In this document: positions 57,345-64,000 of the stretch, in pieces
How positions within the stretch are numbered: the stretch's first letter is position 1
How the letters are laid out: every line of letters starts with the position of its first letter
NCBI GenBank assembly: GCA_036336695.1
Contig: JAYZFQ010000014.1
Coordinates: forward strand, 1 to 64,000
Source: GCA-2729515 sp036336695
Lineage (GTDB): Bacteria; Myxococcota_A; UBA9160; SMWR01
Direction of reading: 5' to 3'
DNA: 64,000 bases
Notes under the pieces: generated by a model
The model's database searches: none
Told to the model about the DNA's origin: nothing
Seen by the model: only the letters and a program-made list of their open reading frames with translations
Program-made: the position numbers and the translations under genes

Positions 57345-58810
57345 GGACCGGGGGTCTCGGCGGTCGTTCCCGAGACGACCCTTGCAGCGCCTTCTCGACG
57401 GGGGTCCGCAGCCGCCTCGACGCCGGGCACCACGGCGTGCACGCCGCCGAAGTACAGGTTGCGCTCGTTCCACGGGTTCACGCGCCAGCGCTCGCCGAGC
57501 GCTGCGACCACCTCCGGCGCAATCCCGGGCTCCAGCTGCAGCTGCTCCCCGTCCCAGTGCTGGCGCGGGGCCTCCACGGCTGCACCCAGGGAGAGGCCGG
57601 CATCGAGCACGCCGGTCATCACCTGGAGGATTGCGCCCCGGATCCGCTTGCTTCCCCCGCTCCCGATCACGAGCCGGACCGAATCCCCCTCGAGGACCAG
57701 CGTCGGCGCCATCATCGACCCGACCCGTGTCCCCGGAGGCTGCACGTGGAAGCCGCCCGGGTGGAGATCGTCTTCGCCGAGCATGTTGTTCAGCATGATG
57801 CCGGTACCCGGAACCACGTAGCCGGAGCCTTCGCCGTTGGAAAGGGACAGGCTCGCGACGTTTCCGGCGCCGTCCGCGACACTCACATGGGTGGTGCCGC
57901 CGGTCGCCGGCGGCACCCGCTCTCGCTCGACCTGCGCCATCACCTCCGCGAGCCCGAGGCGACGCTCCACCGAATCCCAGCCTGAATCGGGCCGCCCTGC
58001 CCAGGCCTCGAAGGCCCGCGCGAGCAGGGCGCCCCCCACGGCCGGCGGCGGGTTCGTCAACACCCGGCAGCCGCGGTACGGGAACGAGAACGGTGCCCTT
58101 CGCACAACCCGGTACGCCGCGAGGTCTTCCGGTCCGAGCAGGCCCTGGCCACTGCGCATGTCGTCGGCCATCAACGCGGCGAGGGCGCCCGTGTAGAAAT
58201 CCTCCGCAGCGCCCGGCAGGCTTTCGAGAAAGGACGCCAGGTCGGCGTTCACCACCCGCTCGCCCTCGTTGCGCGTCTCGCCGCCCGGCGCGTAGATCGC
58301 GCGGCCCGCCGCCGACTGGGTGACGATTGGCGTCAGCAATTCCTGGACGTAGGCCTGGTGGGCGTTCAGGACCACCCCCGCGCGCGCCAACACCACCGCC
58401 GGCGCGACGACGACCGACAGCGGCAAGCGCCCCAGCTCCCCGTGGCTCTCGAGAAGCCCGCGCAACGCTCCCGGAACCGCAACCGAACCGCGACCGACGT
58501 TGAAGACCTGCTCGGAGGCGGGGAAACGGACTGCAATCGGCTCGAAGTGGGGCTCGAGTTCCGCCGCGGCGAGTCCGCGACCCGGTGCATCGACGAAGAA
58601 GTCGAAGAGGACCGCCTCGCCCTGCGCCTCCCGCGCCAGGAGGAACCCGCCGCCGCCCAGGCTGGCGAACATCGGCTCGGCAACACACGCGGCGAAGCCG
58701 GCGGCGATCACCGCGTCGAAGGCGTTCCCCCCGTCTCGGAGGGCGAGCGCCGCCGCCTCGGAGACTTCGCGGTGACCCGATGCGACGGCACCGAGGGCCC
58801 GCGAAGCCAC
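57341..58810 (-). CDS. Gamma-glutamyltransferase family protein
   Basis: A 489-residue Ntn-hydrolase. The autoprocessing threonine is in GGTTHVSVAD near residue 305, preceded by the usual large-subunit blocks GHREVSEAAALALRDGGNAFDA and FASLGGGGFLL, and followed by SGGSKRIRGAILQV. It lacks an obvious signal peptide, so it is probably cytoplasmic or exported in another way. Members cleave or transfer the glutamyl group of glutathione. GTG at 58810 shares one base with the CNNM stop (TAGTG). The last four bases overlap the convergent transferase. Confidence 0.9.
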   Translation of the reverse strand: MASRALGAVASGHREVSEAAALALRDGGNAFDAVIAAGFAACVAEPMFASLGGGGFLLAREAQGEAVLFDFFVDAPGRGLAAAELEPHFEPIAVRFPASEQVFNVGRGSVAVPGALRGLLESHGELGRLPLSVVVAPAVVLARAGVVLNAHQAYVQELLTPIVTQSAAGRAIYAPGGETRNEGERVVNADLASFLESLPGAAEDFYTGALAALMADDMRSGQGLLGPEDLAAYRVVRRAPFSFPYRGCRVLTNPPPAVGGALLARAFEAWAGRPDSGWDSVERRLGLAEVMAQVERERVPPATGGTTHVSVADGAGNVASLSLSNGEGSGYVVPGTGIMLNNMLGEDDLHPGGFHVQPPGTRVGSMMAPTLVLEGDSVRLVIGSGGSKRIRGAILQVMTGVLDAGLSLGAAVEAPRQHWDGEQLQLEPGIAPEVVAALGERWRVNPWNERNLYFGGVHAVVPGVEAAADPRREGAARVVSGTTAETPGP

Positions 58811-59889
58811 TAGTCGCCGCCAGCCGGCGTCGGCGTGTCGTATTCGTCCTCGATCTCGCCGACGATCTCCTCCAGGACATCCTCCAGCGTGCAGACGCCG
58901 AGCATGGGTCCTGCGTGATCCCGGACGATCGCCAGGTGCTTTCGCCCGCTTCGGAAGCGGCGCAGGGCGTCGACGACGGGGAGGTCCGGACGCAGCTCGA
59001 CGACGGGCCGCAGGGCGTCCTCCAGCACCACGATGCCGTCCTCGGCGTGGACGTGGAGCAGGTCCTTCGCATGCAAGATCCCGATGATGTCGTCCGGATC
59101 GTCCCCGTAAACCGGCAGACGCGTGAAGCCCTCGGCGCGCAACACGTCGAGGAGTTCCGCCCGCGTCACCTCCCGGTGCACCGACAACACCTTCTCTCGC
59201 GGCACCATCACGTCCCGGACCCGGGTCTGGGAGAGCCGAAAGACGTTGCCGAGAATCCGCCCGGCGTAGGGGCGAATCCTTCCCGCCTGGCGGGCCTCGT
59301 CCACCAGCAGGGAAAGCTCCTCGGGGGAGTGGACGGGTTCGCTCCGATGGGCCGCGTCGACCCCGAGCGTCCGCACCAGCGCGTTGCCCGCGCCGTTCAT
59401 CAACGAGATGATCGGCCGGAACACGCGCCCGAACATCAGCAACGGTCGCGCGCAGACCAGGGCGACCCGCCCGGGTCGATCCAGCGCCACCGCCTTCGGG
59501 GCGAGTTCACCGACCACGACGTGCAGGAACGTGACGATCGAAAAGGCGACGATCAGGGAGACGGTGTGCAGGGCGACGGCCGATTCGATACCCGCCGCGG
59601 CGAAGAGCGGCTGCATCAGCCTCGCGATGGCCGGCTCTCCGACGAAGCCGAGACCGATGCTGGCGAGCGTGATTCCCAGCTGTGTCGCGGCAATGGCATC
59701 GTCCAGGTCTCGGATCGCCAGGGCCGCCGCAGCCGCGCCCCGACGCCCCTCTTCGACCCAGAGCTTGATCTGGGTGCGGCGCACCGCAACCAACGAGAAC
59801 TCGGTGGCAACGAAAAAAGCGTTCGTCAGGATGAGGATCGCGACGGCCAGCAGGCCGATGAGGGGAACGCCTATTCCTGGACTCTCCAA
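58810..59889 (-). CDS. CorC/CNNM-family transporter with CBS domains
   Basis: A 359-residue membrane protein. A DUF21 (CNNM) domain of three or four hydrophobic helices occupies residues about 1-190, including ATEFSLVAVRRTQIKLWVEEG and FVGEPAIARL. A pair of CBS domains (about 210-335, containing DVMVPREKVLSV and DDIIGILHAKDLL) follows, ending in an acidic GEIEDEYDTP. CNNM/CorC proteins move or regulate Mg2+. It is coupled to the gamma-glutamyltransferase gene by a one-base overlap. ATG at 59889 is the start; the C-terminal CorC_HlyC domain is absent or very short. Confidence 0.9.
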   Translation of the reverse strand: MESPGIGVPLIGLLAVAILILTNAFFVATEFSLVAVRRTQIKLWVEEGRRGAAAAALAIRDLDDAIAATQLGITLASIGLGFVGEPAIARLMQPLFAAAGIESAVALHTVSLIVAFSIVTFLHVVVGELAPKAVALDRPGRVALVCARPLLMFGRVFRPIISLMNGAGNALVRTLGVDAAHRSEPVHSPEELSLLVDEARQAGRIRPYAGRILGNVFRLSQTRVRDVMVPREKVLSVHREVTRAELLDVLRAEGFTRLPVYGDDPDDIIGILHAKDLLHVHAEDGIVVLEDALRPVVELRPDLPVVDALRRFRSGRKHLAIVRDHAGPMLGVCTLEDVLEEIVGEIEDEYDTPTPAGGD

Positions 59890-59932
59890 CTTTTCCTCCG
59901 CGCCGAAGCTCCCCTGGAGTATGGGGGATGGC

Positions 59933-60817
59933 TTACCCCGGTGCGAGGCCCTCCCGGCCCGCCACGTCGTCGACGAACTGCCGGGCCGTGCGGCCGGAGC
60001 GGCTCGAGCGCTCCAGCGCCCAGCGGAGCGCGGCCGCTCTCAGGTCCTCGCGCGCCGCGCGCACCCCGAGCTTGGCCGCGTACTTTTCGACGATTGCCAG
60101 GAAGGTTGCCTGGTCGAAGCCGTAGAAGCCGATCGCCAGGCCGAAGCGATCCGAAAGCGCCAGCTTCTCCTCCACGGCCTCTCCCATGTGAAGCTCGCCT
60201 GCGTGGTCGAGACGGGCAGCGCGGTTTTCCGCCATGGCTTCGGGCAAGAGGTGCCGGCGATTGCTCGTGACGTAGATGCGCACGTTCTCCGGCGGAGCGA
60301 CCAGGCTCCCCTCCAGTGCCGCTTTCAACTCGCGCAGGTTCGCTTCGTGAGAGTCGAAGGAAAGGTCGTCGCAGAAGAGAACGAACCGGTAGGGAGCCCC
60401 GCGCAGGGCCTCCAGGACTCGAGGCAGGTGCAACAGGTCCGCCTTGTGCACCTCGACCATCCGGAGGCCCTGGTCGCCGAAACGCGGCAGCAGGCCTCGG
60501 ATCGCCGAAGACTTCCCCGTCCCGCGTTCTCCGTAGAGAAGAACGTGGTTGGAAGGCAACCCGCGCACGAACTGTTGCGTGTTGGACACGAGCGCGCCGA
60601 CGGCCCGGTCGACTCCCACGAGGTCATCCAGGTCGAAGAGCGCGGGCGCCTCGACGGCGGCGAGCCGGCCGGGCCCCTGTGTCGCATCCCAGCGGAAGGC
60701 GCGGGTTTCCGCGAAAGCGGTGGGCGGCGGCGGTTCTGCTGCGAGACCCTCCAGCACGCGTTCGGCAAGCCGGAGCACACGGGCGAGGCGACGGCGCAGC
60801 GAGTTCCCGGCCTCCAT
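59933..60817 (-). CDS. DUF815-family AAA-like ATPase
   Basis: A 294-residue soluble ATPase of the DUF815 type. Walker A is GERGTGKSS, Walker B is FVLFCDDLSF, and VTSNRRHLLPE is the sensor-like asparagine region. The DDLVGVDRAVGAL segment before Walker A is family-specific. The function is unknown; related proteins are found near unassigned metabolic genes. ATG at 60817 or GTG at 60820 is the start. It is divergent from the small cysteine protein, with 23 bases between the starts. Confidence 0.85.
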   Translation of the reverse strand: MEAGNSLRRRLARVLRLAERVLEGLAAEPPPPTAFAETRAFRWDATQGPGRLAAVEAPALFDLDDLVGVDRAVGALVSNTQQFVRGLPSNHVLLYGERGTGKSSAIRGLLPRFGDQGLRMVEVHKADLLHLPRVLEALRGAPYRFVLFCDDLSFDSHEANLRELKAALEGSLVAPPENVRIYVTSNRRHLLPEAMAENRAARLDHAGELHMGEAVEEKLALSDRFGLAIGFYGFDQATFLAIVEKYAAKLGVRAAREDLRAAALRWALERSSRSGRTARQFVDDVAGREGLAPG

Positions 60818-60840
60818 CACAACCCCGGTAGACTGACACC

Positions 60841-61038
60841 ATGCCCCGGGATCGCCAATCCGTCGGCCTGTGCGTCCAGTGCACCCACGCGACCCGCAAA
60901 CCGGGCAAGGCCGGCGCCGCCTTCTGGCGCTGCGGCCGGGCAGACACCTCGGACCGGTTCCCGCGCTATCCCCCCCTACCCGTGACCGCCTGTCCGGGGT
61001 ATGAAGAGGGCGTTCCCACCACGAAAGGCCGGCGATGA
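60841..61038 (+). CDS. Small cysteine-containing protein of unknown function
   Basis: A 65-residue protein with four cysteines: CVQC at residues 11-14, then FWRCG and TACPGY later. This is a possible zinc or iron-sulfur site. Its stop codon overlaps the ATG of the next gene (ATGA), so it is translated together with the ACT protein. I have seen similar short CxxC proteins described only as hypothetical. The coupling and the conserved-looking cysteines support a real gene. Confidence 0.65.
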   Translation: MPRDRQSVGLCVQCTHATRKPGKAGAAFWRCGRADTSDRFPRYPPLPVTACPGYEEGVPTTKGRR

Positions 61039-61577
61039 AGCGTTGGTTCATTCTCTCCGCTATCGGCAGCGACCGCCCGGGGCTCGTTGCAGAACTCGCC
61101 CAGCTGATCTTCGACTGCGGCGCGAACCTGGAAGACTCGCGCATGACAATCCTGGGGACGGACTTCGCCGTCATCCTCTTGTGCTCCTCCTCCGATGCCG
61201 CGGTGGGCGACAAGATCGACACGGGGATCCAGCGGCTGGAGCGCGAGCACGGCCTCACCATCCTCCAGCGGTCCCTGGATGCAGAGAGGCGACCTCCTGT
61301 GCCCGCGCCCGGCACGCGTCTCTACCGGGTCGAGGCCGTGGGAGAAGACCGCGCCGGCATCGTGGCCGGGCTGTGTCGGGTGCTGGCAGATCGCGGCGTG
61401 AACATCGCAGAACTCACCACGCGCAGCCGATCGGGTCCCGGCGGTGCCCAGAGCTACGAACTCCGGGTCCTCGCGGAGGTCCCGGACAGCGTCGACGTGC
61501 CCACACTGCGCGCGGCCCTCGAAGCGGACGCAGATCGCCTCGCGGTCGACGTGGCGCTGCTACCGAGTTCGGCCTGA
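61035..61577 (+). CDS. Tandem ACT-domain protein, GcvR-like
   Basis: A 180-residue protein with two ACT domains: one at about 4-80 (LSAIGSDRPGLVAELAQLI) and one at about 95-175 (RVEAVGEDRAGIVAGLCRVLAD). The spacing and the DRPGLV motif match GcvR, the accessory repressor of the glycine cleavage system, and related sensors. No DNA-binding domain is present, so it would act by binding a regulator or amino acid. It is coupled to the upstream cysteine protein. Confidence 0.85.
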   Translation: MKRWFILSAIGSDRPGLVAELAQLIFDCGANLEDSRMTILGTDFAVILLCSSSDAAVGDKIDTGIQRLEREHGLTILQRSLDAERRPPVPAPGTRLYRVEAVGEDRAGIVAGLCRVLADRGVNIAELTTRSRSGPGGAQSYELRVLAEVPDSVDVPTLRAALEADADRLAVDVALLPSSA

Positions 61578-61611
61578 TCCCGGGCGCACACGCGTTCCCG
61601 GTGCGCGGGTC

Positions 61612-62235
61612 CTAGGGGGCGAACTCGCGGAGCGCGCCCCAGCGGTCCGGGAGCGGGCGGCCGACGGCGTCGAAGAACACCTCGAGGAAGCGGTACGTGA
61701 GTCCCCAGACAACGTGGGGTGCCGGTTCTCCGACCCGGATGCCCGGAAACGCCAGTTCGCCTGCGGCCGGCGGCGAGAAGGACACGTGGCGCGAAGGCTC
61801 TTGCAGCGCCTCCAAGGGAAACCAGAACGCCTCCTGGACCTCGTGGTTAGGGCGCAATTCCGGCACCCTCGCCACGTGATAGACGAAGGCCGAGATCACC
61901 AGCGCCGGAACCCCTGCGGCCCGCCGGCCGTGGAGATCGTCCAGCTGTCCGAGAACCTCCGCAGCCTCGAGGTCGAGGCCCACCTCCTCCCGCGTCTCCC
62001 GCTCTGCGGCAAGCCGCGGAGAACTCTCGTCGGATTCGAGCCTCCCGCCCGGAAACGCCATGTGCCCCGACCATGGGTCGCGCGGGTGATGCGCCCGCTC
62101 GATGAACAGGACCTCGAGGCCCCCCGTCCCCGTTCGCAGGACCATCGCAACCGCAGCGCGCCCGGAACTTCCCGGCGCCACCGTCTGTGCGACCCGCGTT
62201 GCGAGCGCCTGCCGGATCTCCTCGGGTGACGACAC
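61612..62235 (-). CDS. Nudix hydrolase, CoA pyrophosphatase-like
   Basis: A 207-residue Nudix enzyme. The Nudix box runs through MAFPGGRLESDESS and ERETREEVGL, spacing as in CoA pyrophosphatases (NUDT7/YeaB). The upstream segment AAVAMVLRTGTGGLEVLFIERA and the late VWGLTYRFLEVFFDAV are typical of that group. It would cut CoA or acyl-CoA into phosphopantetheine and 3',5'-ADP. GTG at 62235 is the likely start. It is convergent with the ACT gene and divergent from the DUF6178 gene. Confidence 0.9.
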   Translation of the reverse strand: MSSPEEIRQALATRVAQTVAPGSSGRAAVAMVLRTGTGGLEVLFIERAHHPRDPWSGHMAFPGGRLESDESSPRLAAERETREEVGLDLEAAEVLGQLDDLHGRRAAGVPALVISAFVYHVARVPELRPNHEVQEAFWFPLEALQEPSRHVSFSPPAAGELAFPGIRVGEPAPHVVWGLTYRFLEVFFDAVGRPLPDRWGALREFAP

Positions 62236-62299
62236 GGCGCGAGACCATACCACCGCAAACCCGAGAAGCGTCGCGGAGAAACGCGATACCATCGAAGCG

Positions 62300-63508
62300 A
62301 TGGCAGACTTCCCCGAGCCGGGGGTGAGCGCAGCCGAGCTGTTGCGGCTGATCCAACGGGATCGCCCCGCCGCGGAGCAGCGTGTGGCATCCCTCGCACC
62401 GGAGGAACAGGTCGCGCTCATTTGCGCAACGCCGGTCCGCCGCAGGCGAGAGCTTCTCGACCTGGTGCCGGCACCGGAGCGCGTCATCGCACTGCTTCCC
62501 GAAGCCGAACTCTGCTTTACCGTGAAGGCCGTCGGCCTCGAGAGCGCGACCTGGATCCTCGAGTACGCCACCCCCGAACAGGTCGCCACTGCCATCGACC
62601 TCGACGCCTGGACGGAGCACGCACTCGTGGCGCCCAAGCTGGACGCCTGGCTGGACGCGCTGGCCGAAGGCGACGACGAGTCTCTCTTGAGATCGCTCGG
62701 AAAGGTCGACAGCGAGCTGCTGGTTCTCTGGCTTCGTGGCCGCATCGCCGTCTTCCAGAAGCCGAACGACGACGAGGGGTGGTCTCCGCCCGACGGCAGC
62801 CGCACCCTGGAGGGCCAGTTCCACTTCGTGCCGCTGGGCGAGGACGACGACGCCGCGACGATCCTGCGCTTTCTCCAGGTGCTCTTCCACACGGACTACT
62901 GGACCTACTTCCGCCTCATGCAGGGCGTCATCCACGAACTCCCGACGGAAGCGGAAGAGTGGGCCCTGCGCTGGCGCAACGCGCGACTCCAGGATCTGGG
63001 CTTCCCGACGTGGGAGCACGCGATGCGGCTCTACCGGCACCTCCGCCCCGAAGAACGGGCCGCGCTGCCCCAGGAGGGCGACCCGCTCGATATCGCCGCC
63101 TGGACTCTGCCGGTCTGGATTCCCGGGCTTCCCGATACCAGCGCGGAAGACCGCGCGGTGTTCCGCGCGATGGCGCGTCTCGGAGAAGACGAACGCCGCA
63201 GCGCCTTCTTCTCTTTCGTAGCGGTCGCCAATGAAGTCGCCGTGGCGGACCACATGGAACTGTCGGATTCCGAGACCACGCCGCGCGCCATCGAAAAGGC
63301 GGCACGATGGATCGATCGCGGACTCGTCTACGTCGCCGAAGAAAACCGCCTTTCACACGAGGAGGTGTTGCGCCGCGTTTCGTTGCAGCACCTCTTTCGT
63401 GTCGGCGCGAACCTGGACCCCGCGGCGGCGCGCCCGCCCCGAACTTCTCCGGACGACGGAACCCAGAACGACGAAGGGCCCGCCGGGGAAGCCGGCGGGC
63501 CCTCGTAG
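62300..63508 (+). CDS. DUF6178 family protein
   Basis: A 402-residue, mostly alpha-helical, soluble protein matching the DUF6178 family: LLRLIQRDRPAAEQRVASL and EQVALICATP at the start, CFTVKAVGLESATWIL, FHTDYWTYFRLMQGVIHELPTEAEE in the middle, and a late ALRWRNARLQDLGFP. The family is largely restricted to deltaproteobacterial lineages as far as I know, and its function is not established. ATG at 62300 is the start. Its last codons contain a strong GC hairpin. The C-terminal 30 residues are low-complexity. Confidence 0.8.
   Translation: MADFPEPGVSAAELLRLIQRDRPAAEQRVASLAPEEQVALICATPVRRRRELLDLVPAPERVIALLPEAELCFTVKAVGLESATWILEYATPEQVATAIDLDAWTEHALVAPKLDAWLDALAEGDDESLLRSLGKVDSELLVLWLRGRIAVFQKPNDDEGWSPPDGSRTLEGQFHFVPLGEDDDAATILRFLQVLFHTDYWTYFRLMQGVIHELPTEAEEWALRWRNARLQDLGFPTWEHAMRLYRHLRPEERAALPQEGDPLDIAAWTLPVWIPGLPDTSAEDRAVFRAMARLGEDERRSAFFSFVAVANEVAVADHMELSDSETTPRAIEKAARWIDRGLVYVAEENRLSHEEVLRRVSLQHLFRVGANLDPAAARPPRTSPDDGTQNDEGPAGEAGGPS
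63476..63502. repeat. Perfect 11-base-pair GC hairpin at the end of the DUF6178 gene
   Basis: GGGCCCGCCGG at 63476-63486 pairs with CCGGCGGGCCC at 63492-63502 across a GGAAG loop. It lies in the final codons of the gene, before the stop at 63506-63508, and between two convergent genes. There is no T-run on the plus strand, so a Rho-independent terminator is doubtful; it may slow or protect the 3' end. Confidence 0.5.
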
Positions 63509-63524
63509 TTGCAACCGGACCTCT

Positions 63525-63728
63525 CTAGAGGTCGACAGCCTTGAGCGTCTTGCGCTTGTTGCCGACGGCTCGCGCCTCGGCTTCCTTGATCAGCTCACGC
63601 ACCGCCTTGTCGAGGGCGCCGTAGAACTCTCCACCGACGTTGCACTTCTTGACCGCCGCCTTCGTGCGGGCCTTCGAAATGATCAGGTCACCGCCGCCCT
63701 TTGCGGCCTTCTTGCGTCGCGCTGCCAT
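63525..63728 (-). CDS. Small histone-fold protein
   Basis: A 67-residue, strongly basic protein. A lysine and arginine-rich N-terminal tail (residues 2-12, AARRKKAAKGG) is followed by a short helix (SKARTKAAVKK), a loop (NVGG), a long central helix (EFYGALDKAVRELIKEAEARAV) and the second loop NKRKTLKAVDL. The RKT-D pair in that loop is the histone-fold signature, as in the archaeal GRKTIKAEDI. The protein stops just after it, so a full third helix is missing, as reported for some bacterial histones. GGAGGAAAC lies immediately before the ATG at 63728. It would bind DNA as a dimer. It may be a nucleoid protein. Confidence 0.8.
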   Translation of the reverse strand: MAARRKKAAKGGGDLIISKARTKAAVKKCNVGGEFYGALDKAVRELIKEAEARAVGNKRKTLKAVDL

Positions 63729-63884
63729 GTTTCCTCCCATCTACACCGCGTCATCGAACTCGCTCGTCACCGGAACGCACCGGCTAGAACCCAACTCGCT
63801 CGAATCGGACGCCACCGTCCGTCATCGCGAGGGCCGGATCATAGGCACTTTGAAGAGAGGATCCAACGAAAAACTGCGCGAATC

Positions 63885-63899
63885 CGGCCCGAGGGGCCG
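63885..63899 (-). terminator. Possible weak terminator hairpin of the partial gene
   Basis: CGGCCC and GGGCCG form a six-base-pair hairpin with a three-base loop about 20 bases after the stop of the partial minus-strand gene. Read on the minus strand, a short T-run follows only about 12 bases later (63869-63873), which is farther than usual. The rest of 63729-63916 holds no coding frame; it probably contains the promoter of the histone-fold gene. Confidence 0.3.
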
Positions 63900-63916
63900 T
63901 TTCCGAGGGGCCGGGG

Positions 63917-64000
63917 TCAGAGGCCCCCGGCCGAACGAAGCAGGCTGGGCAGCACCTCCTCGACGGGTCCGTCGAAGCGGAAGTCGGCCGCGCCGTCGAA
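63917..64000 (-). CDS. Partial unidentified gene, C-terminal end only
   Basis: An open frame enters from the right edge and ends in TGA at 63917-63919, giving 27 residues that include FDGAADFRFDGPVEEVLPSLL and close with RSAGGL. The composition is that of a normal coding region in this genome, but the fragment is too short to assign a family. It points towards the histone-fold gene on the same strand, 188 bases away. Confidence 0.45.
   Translation of the reverse strand, partial: FDGAADFRFDGPVEEVLPSLLRSAGGL

Noticed and set aside
1..64000. CRISPR arrays, tRNA or rRNA genes, insertion sequences, prophage or integrase genes
   Set aside because: No regularly spaced repeats, tRNA-like cloverleaf, conserved rRNA segment or transposase/integrase motif was recognised on either strand.

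Overview
The window is GC-rich (roughly two thirds G+C by eye), densely coded and bacterial. Genes abut or overlap by 1-4 bases at many junctions, GTG and TTG starts are common, and long antisense open frames occur as expected at this base composition. I see no rRNA, tRNA, CRISPR array, insertion sequence or phage gene. The gene set points to a deltaproteobacterial or Myxococcota-like organism: a PEP-CTERM protein behind a sigma-54 promoter, a CYP51-type sterol demethylase, a serine palmitoyltransferase-like enzyme, DUF6178, a histone-fold protein, DUF1329 and tandem PilZ proteins. The phylum is an inference from gene content only.

Left part (1-23.5 kb). A partial ABC permease, a glutathione-dependent formaldehyde dehydrogenase and a ThDP enzyme come first. 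A PEP-CTERM surface protein follows, with an excellent sigma-54 promoter, several perfect inverted repeats and a textbook terminator. Eight minus-strand genes (4203-11928) then run together: GDSL hydrolase, SDR, EAL phosphodiesterase, 3Fe-4S-type ferredoxin, CYP51, ABC1/UbiB kinase, a ferritin-like unknown and YqgE. The CYP51-ferredoxin pair is translationally coupled. Next are a CPBP protease, a tandem PilZ protein and an unlisted 34-residue basic protein. A TetR regulator then precedes a VOC protein, a second P450 and a BphC-like extradiol dioxygenase, which looks like an aromatic or steroid catabolic cassette. A penicillin-binding protein, Nfu, a HAD protein, an acyl-CoA carboxylase subunit and a zinc dehydrogenase complete this part.

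Middle (23.5-45.4 kb). This is a metal-pterin island. ModABC (25381-27856, plus strand) faces a minus-strand set of an ApaH-like phosphatase, an M48 lipoprotein, MoaD, a tungsten-type aldehyde ferredoxin oxidoreductase and two different MoeA proteins, one of them fused to a binding-protein-like domain. Oxyanion uptake, metal insertion, a pterin sulfur carrier and the client enzyme thus lie within 11 kb. Between them sits a protein kinase with four zinc ribbons. After the island come a DHH phosphoesterase, a TMTC-like membrane TPR protein, a secreted DUF1329 protein, a membrane-anchored aldo/keto reductase with two ferredoxin clusters, a MaoC hydratase and NAD synthetase.

Right part (45.4-64 kb). 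It holds a cold-shock-domain protein, an exported fusion of cyclohexadienyl dehydratase with chorismate mutase (a one-chain periplasmic chorismate-to-phenylpyruvate route), a permease, a queuosine-salvage glycosylase and a lipid kinase in one overlapping operon. Aconitase, an M20 peptidase, a hydrolase, MlaC and MlaA, the serine palmitoyltransferase-like enzyme, gamma-glutamyltransferase, a CorC/CNNM transporter, a DUF815 ATPase, a small cysteine protein coupled to a tandem ACT protein, a Nudix enzyme, DUF6178 and the small histone-fold protein follow. The window ends inside an unidentified minus-strand gene.
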